Assembly: GCA_002506755.1 (NCBI GenBank)
Contig: DAYD01000021.1
Location: 29,039-93,038, forward strand
Direction of reading: 5' to 3'
Origin: Euryarchaeota archaeon UBA462
GTDB taxonomy: Archaea > Thermoplasmatota > Poseidoniia > Poseidoniales > Thalassarchaeaceae
Length of the DNA stretch: 64,000 nt
Below the pieces are notes generated by a model, which worked only from the letters and a program-made list of their open reading frames with translations, was not told where the DNA came from and did no database searches. Made by a program: the position numbers and the translations under genes. Below, in pieces: positions 36,401-44,400 of the stretch. Each line of letters begins with the position of its first letter. The first letter of the stretch is position 1.

Positions 36401-39400
36401 AAAGACAATCCGGAATCCCCTCCCGGACTTCCGGTTTCCTACCAGGAAGTGCTTTTCCAGTGGGATGGGTTCTCAATTACCTCGATTACTGATCAAAATG
36501 GAAACTTTAGCGTTAACTTGCCTGTTGGGGCCTGGATAGATCTAACCGTCGAACGCACAGTTGGTGCAGGTGGCTTCCTTTCAAATGGGACCCGATTCCA
36601 AGTCAGTGAAGAAATGCCTGACATCTCGATAGACCTTAGGCCTGCAATGATGGTTATGGGTGCAGCGAGCCTAAACAGGGAAGGAAATACCTACAATCAA
36701 GGATTCCCAGGTTGGGTCCCTGTTTTTGCCTTAGCAAACAACCTAGATGGATTTACCCAAGCAGTTTGGCGGTCCGAGGTTGATGAGCTTGGAAGGTTCG
36801 ACGCACTACTCCCCGTAGGCAACTGGTCCCTGACCCTAGATGCTGGGGAGATGGGATCATCATCTGAAACCATAGAGGTAAACGCTACATCTGACTCCGT
36901 CGAGCTACTAATTTTACCCGAGGACAATAGCACTGTTTCCATCGACTTCTTTATTGATCGACAAGGTGACAATAACCAATCTAATGGAACTCCAGTGCCA
37001 AATACCTTCCCGTTCGAAATAGTTCCTTTGACATCCAACGGACTTGGTGTCACCGTAAATGCTGCTGGATCTGAATGGATATCCGAGGGAACCGCACAAG
37101 TTTCACTTGAACCTGGCAAGTACAGAATAGTCGTTGAAAGGGCAAATTCATCTGCTAGTGAGCTATTCGACACACTCTATGACACAAACAAGGTCTTCGA
37201 TGTTTATCTGGAACCATCGGAGATTACAAGATCAGTCGGTTTCGAACCTCTTTGGCTTGTCAACATAACACTGACAAACCAAAGCAAAGATCCGTTGAGT
37301 AATCACGTTGTTAAGTTGCAGAATTCTGAGAGCGGCTGGATCCAGACCTTTATCACCAACGAGTCCGGTAAGGTCTTAGAATATGTTGAAGAAGGGGATT
37401 GGGTACTAATTGTAGACGAATTTGAAAGCAGCTCTGGAGTCTTTGAGGGCCTAAGGGAATTAATCTCGGTCTCTGAAAATACTGCAGGATCGGTGTATGA
37501 CTTAGAGACTTCCCAGTTGGCTAATATCGCTATAAATCTAACATCGGAACCCTCCGGAGTTGACCTCGGAGAAATGGAAGTCACCTTGACCTCACAGGAG
37601 GGGCTTGGCTCATTCTCAATATCTCACCCGGGATTCGGACAGACTCTAGAGATGAGACTAACACCAGGGCTTTGGAACATAGAGATGAATGAAACAGAGG
37701 AAGGGGTCCGACTTCTTCTAGAAAACACATCTTTGTCCGAGTCTGGCATTACGGTAGGAGAAGTCAATGAGGTCTCCTTAACGGTACAGAGGCTAGCTCA
37801 GCTTTCTGGGATTGTTTTCTGGGACCTCGATGAAAACGACTCTCCCGGTTTCTTTGAAGGTCTATCTAACGCTTCATTAACTATCTCTCCAAACATCCCA
37901 GAATTGGAACTAGACACATACGAAATATTCTCCGGAGAGAACGGGGCATGGTCAGTTTACCTTCCCGCTCAAACCTCTTGGGACGTCGAGGTCACGAAGG
38001 ATGGATTCGAAAATGTGGAATTAAGCATAGGTCTTGGGTTAGAATCTATGTCTGAAGACATAGAAATAGCAGCGGGAGAGGTAGAAGTCTCAGGAATTGT
38101 CTCGTATCCAGATAACTCATGTATATCCAACGAGGATTGGGATCTAGTAATGATACCATCTCACGGAATATCTCGAGAACGTGTAACAGCCACCAAGGTA
38201 TCGGGCCCAAGTGGATGGACTGGAGAATGGTCAGCATCTGTTCAACCGGGGGATTGGGTGATCTACGCATCGTTAGATACCCAAAATCAAAATTGTCAAG
38301 GTCTTGTGTCAATCAAATCTATGGAAGTAGGGGTTGATGGGGGTTCGCTGGATTCGGAATTGACAATCGGGGGCATTCTCAACCTCAACACTCGATGGCT
38401 GGACTTTGAAGGAGGGGTGCGTGATCTCTCGGAGGTATCTGACTACGACTTGAAATTTGAGATTGGGGCAACATCATGGTCCGAAACATTAGACGATGAT
38501 GGTACAATATCCATTCTAATAACCCCAAGTACTATTCAGGTATCGAGCGAATTCGAGATTTCAGAAGGCAACAGGAACGTATCTTACTCCGGTGGCCAAG
38601 GAATTGCGATAAGAGCAGGTCAGGACTCACCTCTAAAGACTCTGAATGTTGAGCGAGAGTCTAACCAAGATATCTCTGCAACTACCGTCGGTGAATCGAG
38701 GAAAACTGTCAGTGAAGTTGACCAATCGTGCACAAATGACAGCGATGGGGATGGATACATAGACGGCGAAGACGTATTCCCGGATGACTCCTCAGAGTGG
38801 AGAGACTTGGATGGAGATGGCATTGGTGACAATGAAGACAATGACGATGACAATGATGGTGATCTAGATTCGATTGATGAAGTAAACATCTATGCCGGTG
38901 GAGACAATTCTCCCTCGGGATGCGATTACACCAATGCTGAATTCAGCATAACTGTCACCTATGAGGGGCACAACTCGCTAGACCAGTACTCAGTAGTTGG
39001 AACCGTACCCGGTGCCGATGGTACCCTTTGGGATGTAAAGTTCGAGAATTCTACTTCCTCCGGAGATTGGCTAGACTCTATTACCTTTGAGATGGGCTTG
39101 AACAATTCAGACATATCGGAGGAACTGAATGTTAGGGTAACACCAGCCAAAGTCGGGGAGGCCCACCACTTCACTGGAGGTCACAGAGTCCTGCTAAAGT
39201 TCTCTACCCAGCAAGGATATACAATGGAGATGGAGCTAATTGTTGATGTCCCTAAGTCACCAGGATTCAGGATGGAAATTACCGACGAGTATGATGAAAT
39301 CACCTACTTCCCACCTAATGAGCAAACGATATCCATCGAAATCCCCTTCAGGAACTCAGGAAACTCTGACGAGACATTCACATTCGAGTTCGAAGAATCC

Positions 39401-40093
39401 AACAATTGGGACGTCGCTGGACCAATGATGCAACCAGTTTCCCCTTTCTCTGACGGTCTTGCTACCTTCACCTTAATTCCAACATTTACAGGCAATCTAG
39501 CCTCTGATTATGAAGAGACGATAGACATCCTAGTGACTGATAGCTCAAATAATTCATACACATTCCAAAATAGACTAAAATTGGACTCCCCTAAGCTATC
39601 CGTTGTTGGTGATTCTGCTACACTCCTTGGGAATAGGTTCCCAACCTTTGGGGAAATTGAGAGATATTCACTGAACGTATCAAACTCTGGAAACGTGTTA
39701 GCAGATGAGGTCACGATCACAGCGACGTTGTGTTCAGAAATTACATGCGAAGATGATCAGAGACTCAACATAACCAGTACTGCAACAGGCACTGTCTCTT
39801 CTATGGACGAATCGACATTCTACTTCGATATGGATTTCACACAATTCGATTCGGCACAGAAGTACTACATCGTTTTCGAGATTACAGGTGAGGATTTGAG
39901 CGAGAAGGCTCAATCTTGCGACAGCTCTAATTCGGTAGGCAAGCCATCATGTGTTATCGAAGCGCAACTATGGACAGGTTCAGAGGAAAATGAGAATCTA
40001 AAATATATGGCATACGTATTCATAATCCTGTTGATCTCCGCATTAGTTTACTTCACTAGAAGGCCAGGAAGAAGAGTTAGTGCTCCTTTCTGA
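30404..40093 (+). CDS. aglB: Giant STT3/AglB-family oligosaccharyltransferase with extra N-terminal membrane region and long extracellular extension
   Basis: Catalytic subunit of archaeal N-glycosylation; it moves a lipid-linked glycan to Asn in N-x-S/T. The protein is 3229 residues, about three times an ordinary AglB. Residues 1-335 add roughly nine membrane spans ahead of the enzyme. The STT3 part starts near 345: GGSDPWYMKR (about 390-399) supplies the first acidic motif, MSDHDSFAM (about 506-514) the second, and SWWDYG (about 943-948) the sequon-recognition motif. A beta-rich domain starting YYSGATLEGTVTL (about 1395) corresponds to the normal AglB C-terminus. About 1700 further residues contain a Gly-rich repeat (1600-1750), carboxypeptidase-regulatory-like domains, an Asp-rich calcium-binding stretch (about 2780-2830), NEW3-like domains and a final membrane span. 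GTG 30404 or ATG 30413 is the start. Confidence 0.93.
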   Translation: MDGMETDIESAKEGQRLPIFAAPIAISISLLLLLIAVSSLDGREISGEYVSAAVIISLSALLPAYAGRSSNQIPFGSGNLRIISLSIGLLIVSLVANWIDDSNFSNMFVATFLLLGIGTAILNEYGRLEESSVLLSIVLGMRLAVIYASELGIAQSTSTALVDLQRASIGSAFFSFWFAAISLGFLVMISIRGTLESRGRGTLFSGIPYFSENREVVAYPFLIFAGFLIPLLWLGNLTDLTEYSEGRHLGVVWAIFSALIILIFSFFRSEGWHVLSSMLVVNWLLYTLGHLHEIGNELPSLFSEDGFIGTFTWFFLGFWMNFFAIFFASRGAFGDIAPRRDNSGYRIWWSNNSYPVMIAFAFLIALVVRVAWNVIPAMNASGTGLWDMTGGSDPWYMKRVVDFVIAERSHLIYDHDRAYPSGGINPRPPLFSWSLALGAIFITWLLEMPVSESVWWSMSALPAVYGALIVFPIAGIASRAHTKRSGIFAAWLIALMPGHMSRSTFAMSDHDSFAMLFLAIAFYFWIRALEHLENRKVFNETSTNPLYILAGIRDTWQKNPALMANATMSGIAFSVMALGWKGFVYGPGILFLAYSFQVAINIFGRKDSLQFTSAALQMMLTSILIPFAFYAWPGMNLLFAPSGMQPMFYIIGFTFAVGWVSSSFRDKPWLLVVMGGTVLFGTILALLWILQEAELYNGWDILFTGGFYFSKNKIFGTIGEAQAPDRGVLFASYGPVVALIAIGCSFILLWRGSRKSKSGLTLLGLWTIIATYMAWTAGRFIINATPPIAVAGGIGISMLWGSANFSSFTKAWRNSGIGTPGTRFRSLWPATKARPGVPAMIMVILLISSQHATYGVDSGIPRGEQSAYEIDETIYEIAPDIFRYDFFNLFSLLKSKPYNPQESGLWYMGTFGPSFNSQGWNEAYQWLSEQDNATPFSERPAFVSWWDYGFQALSSGQHPTVADNFQSGIPNSGAMLLSAGQEDTLSLFIATLALGDRSVNGGQMSEEFRSVLDSHMHEDQVSEFSAIISNGDCNPRCREFVMDRSMSVIAEYGTTELLHGHILDDMGLPIEEEFWLVLKEGEQYGEPTSNESEGLSLFDQARGSSSSYEIKDQPDHYDLGGYRYTKDLYDDFYDVSTGLHRANAKFGMMRAFLTSGFQLNELVSIYDGITSIDNYVVTDYDGGTTTRNHEIRYFAVDNRLYPLGGKYNADYSSYHRGQTTGIFHAPTHLSGLDIDTYITTTYETNQGMMDSQEYSDRYMEDIRSQASGATTADEMIAINDIDYQHNEQFFETMVARTYVGYGTSTLGLDSPGGLSGQADSPSSWIAPSALSGSPGSYLEGAMALPGAMMNHFVISNWYDPTDGASCETNDTGIKIDQYCGTVYDSNRFVKILKYYSGATLEGTVTLDGIGPVPNARILIERDAFSGEEEEDENGEVIDRDSRTFWIPIGTTQADDNGDFSFVAPSGKIRVTAFTGEPDLDSGRSTIMSGMGYAMSELFTEDPEIRNVNPVTGILGDVFGSTWLKHTIVNVSGADGHSNGEQVIDASITVEPSMASGILTWSGQLDFDGQPVTSAEVVLTPVSSEVNIGPYRSQTSNGSVTGQSLRFTGEGEVTFSGNGSVISQGTVSVSEFTGTQAQTIFDNHSVTGEGEFSGKGTLEGFLGEEIPVCTEGDIPLGVEVCLVSEGLYLVNGTVNASGRFTSQGISQYTRSLVQASLVGSGTFTTDTSLTLSEYGTINGTGTFSGDGEFSGPMVSAGSFHIVDALPGDYIISVDFGDGNQIELGQTFQIPLNPSDSQTPVNIFGGAIKGEVSLHSGEPLSSEIAILLSNESYDSSIEGCEAIVRPPCTILPENDGSFEIGPVIPGSYSVQVDVDDDGFPEISESYIFRSDEDSLSTFPSVVPDTTDISFTVRDGGIIVENLSLIFRSVNQSIADVTSIYDEETGIYNSELTQGEWLLNYTIEGDKQLWQRITIGAEDISGADYEFVESQTVSGVISDGSGKDNPESPPGLPVSYQEVLFQWDGFSITSITDQNGNFSVNLPVGAWIDLTVERTVGAGGFLSNGTRFQVSEEMPDISIDLRPAMMVMGAASLNREGNTYNQGFPGWVPVFALANNLDGFTQAVWRSEVDELGRFDALLPVGNWSLTLDAGEMGSSSETIEVNATSDSVELLILPEDNSTVSIDFFIDRQGDNNQSNGTPVPNTFPFEIVPLTSNGLGVTVNAAGSEWISEGTAQVSLEPGKYRIVVERANSSASELFDTLYDTNKVFDVYLEPSEITRSVGFEPLWLVNITLTNQSKDPLSNHVVKLQNSESGWIQTFITNESGKVLEYVEEGDWVLIVDEFESSSGVFEGLRELISVSENTAGSVYDLETSQLANIAINLTSEPSGVDLGEMEVTLTSQEGLGSFSISHPGFGQTLEMRLTPGLWNIEMNETEEGVRLLLENTSLSESGITVGEVNEVSLTVQRLAQLSGIVFWDLDENDSPGFFEGLSNASLTISPNIPELELDTYEIFSGENGAWSVYLPAQTSWDVEVTKDGFENVELSIGLGLESMSEDIEIAAGEVEVSGIVSYPDNSCISNEDWDLVMIPSHGISRERVTATKVSGPSGWTGEWSASVQPGDWVIYASLDTQNQNCQGLVSIKSMEVGVDGGSLDSELTIGGILNLNTRWLDFEGGVRDLSEVSDYDLKFEIGATSWSETLDDDGTISILITPSTIQVSSEFEISEGNRNVSYSGGQGIAIRAGQDSPLKTLNVERESNQDISATTVGESRKTVSEVDQSCTNDSDGDGYIDGEDVFPDDSSEWRDLDGDGIGDNEDNDDDNDGDLDSIDEVNIYAGGDNSPSGCDYTNAEFSITVTYEGHNSLDQYSVVGTVPGADGTLWDVKFENSTSSGDWLDSITFEMGLNNSDISEELNVRVTPAKVGEAHHFTGGHRVLLKFSTQQGYTMEMELIVDVPKSPGFRMEITDEYDEITYFPPNEQTISIEIPFRNSGNSDETFTFEFEESNNWDVAGPMMQPVSPFSDGLATFTLIPTFTGNLASDYEETIDILVTDSSNNSYTFQNRLKLDSPKLSVVGDSATLLGNRFPTFGEIERYSLNVSNSGNVLADEVTITATLCSEITCEDDQRLNITSTATGTVSSMDESTFYFDMDFTQFDSAQKYYIVFEITGEDLSEKAQSCDSSNSVGKPSCVIEAQLWTGSEENENLKYMAYVFIILLISALVYFTRRPGRRVSAPF

Positions 40094-40137
40094 TACTCGC
40101 CTTCTAATACTCCTACTGCAAGCGGACATTTGGATAC

Positions 40138-41370
40138 ATGAGAGATTTCAATCACCTTGAGTTGATGCCAGAGCCGGAAGATCCTAGTCTGCTAACTGCA
40201 GTTGATAGCGATGCTCCTGGCTACCCTGGAAAGGCATATGGAATCTCGGACCAAGAAGCAAGAGAGCTCAGGTGGCCCGTTGGACCTATTGTGAGGTTCC
40301 TTTGGCCTTGGGGTGCCCTTGGCTTCTCCGCTGTCATTACTGCATTCATACTTTTTTACCCTTCAATCGCCCCTCTATTACAGGAGGTATTGCCCGATTC
40401 AGAATGGGCATATGAGGATACAGGAATACGTGATCTTCAGTCCTCTGGTACGCTTGGAGAGGGAGTCAAGGTCTGTATTGTCGATACGGGCATAGATTCC
40501 AATCATCCCGATTTATCAAAAATTAACCTAGTGGGATTCAGAGATTTCTACCAAACGGATAATGAAGAAGTAAAGGATATTGGATATGACAGCCATGGTA
40601 CTCTAATGTCCGGGCTCCTAGTTGCAGATGGTAACTTCCTTGGAGCAGCCCCAGGGGTATCTCTTTCAGTGGCTATAGGGCTGGGACCAGATGGCAAATC
40701 GGCGAATGAAAGAATGGTCTCTCAGGCTATTCGATGGTGTAGAATCTCCCAGGATGCGGATATAATTTCCCTTAGCTTGGGGAGTGCACAGGGCTCTGAG
40801 ATGTCTACCTCCTCAGAAACGGTAATAGCAGTAAATGAGGCCCTTGAAAATGGCATTTTCGTTGTAGCAGCAGCAGGTAATTTGGACATTGATTCGAATG
40901 ACTCTGACGTGTCATCTCCAGCTAGCTTGTCTGGAGTCATAGCTGTAGGGGCGCACGACAAGAGTGGCGCTCCATGGGCAGACAGCGCATCGGGCTCCGA
41001 AATAGACCCTCACACAGGTGAAGCCAGGTCCTTCCCCGATCAGAAACCAGAGATTATTGCCCCTGGCGTATTGCTTTGGTCTTGTTCCTCGCACGACTCA
41101 GAACCTCCTTATGCTTACTCAACTGGAACTAGCGACTCCACAGTAATCGTAACGGGTGCTCTAGCCCTGATTTTATCCATACACGGCGAAGACCTTTCAG
41201 GTGATGACGGTAAAATAAGCCAGGATGGTATGAATTTAGTTAAGGTAGCTCTAGCTAAATCCGCCAAACCTGCTCCCAATCAAGACTCGACGCACAACCC
41301 CAAGTCTGGTTATGGCCTTCTCGACGCCTCCGAGTGGTCAAAACAACTAGCCGTTGAGTTGGGGACTTAG
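40138..41370 (+). CDS. Membrane-anchored subtilisin-like serine protease (S8 family)
   Basis: 410-residue protease. An N-terminal cytoplasmic segment of about 50 residues is followed by one membrane span (about 57-77), which places the catalytic domain outside. The catalytic triad is Asp116 in VCIVDTGIDSNHPDL, His153 in GYDSHGTLMSG and Ser332 in YSTGTSDST; the oxyanion Asn is Asn248 in AAAGNLD. The serine motif is GTSDSTVIV rather than the common GTSMASP, so the loop after the nucleophile is divergent. No I9-type propeptide is obvious. The gene lies between the giant aglB and a beta-helix surface protein, all plus strand, suggesting a role in processing or turnover of surface proteins. That role is inferred from context. 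Confidence 0.88.
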   Translation: MRDFNHLELMPEPEDPSLLTAVDSDAPGYPGKAYGISDQEARELRWPVGPIVRFLWPWGALGFSAVITAFILFYPSIAPLLQEVLPDSEWAYEDTGIRDLQSSGTLGEGVKVCIVDTGIDSNHPDLSKINLVGFRDFYQTDNEEVKDIGYDSHGTLMSGLLVADGNFLGAAPGVSLSVAIGLGPDGKSANERMVSQAIRWCRISQDADIISLSLGSAQGSEMSTSSETVIAVNEALENGIFVVAAAGNLDIDSNDSDVSSPASLSGVIAVGAHDKSGAPWADSASGSEIDPHTGEARSFPDQKPEIIAPGVLLWSCSSHDSEPPYAYSTGTSDSTVIVTGALALILSIHGEDLSGDDGKISQDGMNLVKVALAKSAKPAPNQDSTHNPKSGYGLLDASEWSKQLAVELGT

Positions 41371-41459
41371 TCCCGCCAAATAACTTGGTAATACTCGTTG
41401 ACTTCTATCGGTTCCATCGATACCCTATGGTTAAATTGGCCTCATGACGCCCAAGGTAT

Positions 41460-44400
41460 ATGGCGGCAGATGGCAAGGCCAGTTCAATTTCATTGACTGG
41501 GTTGTTTTTGATGAGCATTATACTCACAATGGCACTTCCTGCAGGGACTGCAATGGCCTCTAACGAAACATCCCAAGGCACGATAACTGGGACTGAGACT
41601 TGGATGGGGATACATCAGGTCTCTGGAGACGTAACAGTAGCGCCAGGCGCTAAACTAATAATAAATCCAGGAGCAACAGTAATTTTCCAGAATGGCACAC
41701 ATTTAGACGTTAGGGGTAGCCTCTGTGCCGGTGCATTGTCTTGCGGGGCGCCTTCCGACGCAAATCCGGCTATGGAAATTACACTCATCTGGGAGGCCCC
41801 GTCAAACGGAAGCGCCAGAGGTGAGTGCTATGGAATGAGCAATGGCAATCAAGAAATCTTCATCGAGGATCCCTCTTGTAACGAAGGAGTTCTCATGAGA
41901 AGCTCAATAGACCTTTCACAGACACAACTTAGGCATGTTTCATTTCAAGGAGCATGGGGTATGCCGTACTACATCCAAAGTGTAGGGGAGTTTCGCTATG
42001 CAGCCTTGGTTCTAGATGGTGCTAGCCCCACCCTTACCGAGCTATCATTCAGCCAAATAAATACATCCAGCGTCATGACTACGAACCTAGCTCAACCCAT
42101 ATTCAATGGCGGTGATTTCGCCGTAGGAGTGGGGGAAGATGGCGGGAGAGTCGGATCCGCGCTCCAGATTTATTCATCAGGATCATCTGTCAGCCCATTC
42201 CAGATTTCAGATATCAGCCTAACGGCAACAAACAATGGTTGCCAACAGAACGCAGGAGGTAGGTCCGCTATCTGGGCGGAAGACTCATTCATTGAGATCG
42301 ACAATGCCGAAATTACGGGAGATTACGGATTATACCTCAGAACTTCAGCAGGAACTGTGTCAAATTCCGTATTGAATGTAAATTGCAATGGAATTGACCT
42401 ATGGGGGAAGAAGGCAGTCGGGTCTACATCATTTGGATTTGAGATATCGGACAACGATATCACCACCATTGAAGGCAATGGGGTATATGGGGCCGGATCA
42501 TCATTGTTCACTTTAACAAACAACGACATCGAGGGTGCCGCAAGTGCATCTGGTATTGTTGTATACAATAGTGAGGCTCATATCCACAATAACGACATAG
42601 GACCAATTAACGGTTTCTTTGGATTACAACTCGGTGGAACTTATGACGTAATTGCCGAGAACAATACTATTTTTGACACTAGCTTTTCCCCGGTTGCCGC
42701 TGGACAGTATTGGGGAGGGGGCATAAGATCCGCCTCAAGAGTTCTACTAGCCAACAACACCATCTCATACGCCGGTGCCGCTACTTGTTCTAGCGACGTA
42801 AATTGGGATGGTCAATTCCCTTGTCCGGTAATTCATGCCTATGTTACCGGAGTGACAATGTACGACAATACAATAACATCTACAGGTGAAGCTGACGGCA
42901 TACGAGCAGTAGGATCCTTACTCGACATCCAAAGGAATTCATTCGATGTAGCAAAAACCGGGGCAGTTATCAAAAACTACGATAGCGGGTATGCAAACAA
43001 TGACCAATATGGGTCATTGGCGTACTTCTCAGAAAATGACTGGAATCAAGTAGAATCAACCTACAACATCACGAAGAGCTCGGTCACATCTCAATCTGAA
43101 TACATCCCTTCTCCCCCTACTGGCGAGTTTCCCGTTCGCCTTTCTTGGCCGGATCAAGAGGCATGGCCGGAAAACGGATTCCAAGGAAAAATTATCCCAA
43201 CTCCTGTGAAGGAATGCAGTACCTGCATGAATATGACTCCAAGGAATTTCCCCCTCGGAGTTAGCATGGACAACAATTCAACTGTCTTTACCTTCGCTGA
43301 TTTAACAAACCTTGACTTATCCAAAGTTAAAATCGCATCTCAACCAACTCATTTTGCCGTACAGGTAAGTAGAGCCGAGCTAGTCAGGTTTCAGACACTC
43401 ATTAACGGGGAAAAGGTCAGTGACGCTTTGGTAATAGTTGAGGACGCACTTGGAAACGATCTCTACAGAATCAACACTGCAGGAGATGGTTTCACACCTT
43501 GGGTGGCCCTTCCATCAAACTTCCATCTGGATTTCCGAGGTTTGGGGGGCGGAGATAACCCTGATGGATTTGCGGATGATGAGTACGAAGATTCTTGCTC
43601 GGATGGAATAGATAATGATGGCGACTTGGTAGTTGACACAAATGATCCAAGCTGCGATTACTCTAATGACTCCAGAGAAATGTCACTCTACAGGTACACG
43701 GCTTACAAGTTTGGATACGGATATTTCTCCGGTGAGTTTACGCTTCAGGAAGCATCACTGGAAGAAACCGCGCAATTGGAGAATTCCGGGCCCACGGTTA
43801 TGGTCACTCAAAACGACGGGCATTCTTTCAGAAGGATCGTGAATATAACTGGTAGCGCCCATGACGGACAATTAGCCAACAGCTATCCTTCAGACGAACT
43901 TGCACAGTGGGACCAAGGCGGATACGTTCACTCGGTTCAGGTGAAAAATCCTTTCACAAGCTCATGGGAGAATGCTGGAGAAGCAATAGACACGAGTGGA
44001 GCAAACCAAGGCGAGGTCACAAGGTTTAATCGTCCATTCAGCTCTTGGTATTACGAAATAGATCTAAGCGCTCTCGCAGGAGAAGGGGACTATACCTTTG
44101 AGTTCAGATCTTTTGACGGCATAGATTACAGTCCTGTAGTATCAAGGACAATCAAACTAAACACTCAACCACCAACATTAGTCGTGAATACGCCGAGTAC
44201 ATTTTCATCACATGATGACGGCAAGGTATTCTTCGAAGGTTATGCTCAGGATCCCTATGGATGCCCCAATGAGTGCAACAAAGATATCGGATTAATTCAC
44301 ATTAGGGTAGAAGGTCCATACGATTCCTACACAACTAAGGTCTCTGCTAGCGAGGATGGTACTTGGAATTACACTTGGGATTTCCCAATCGTACAAGAGA

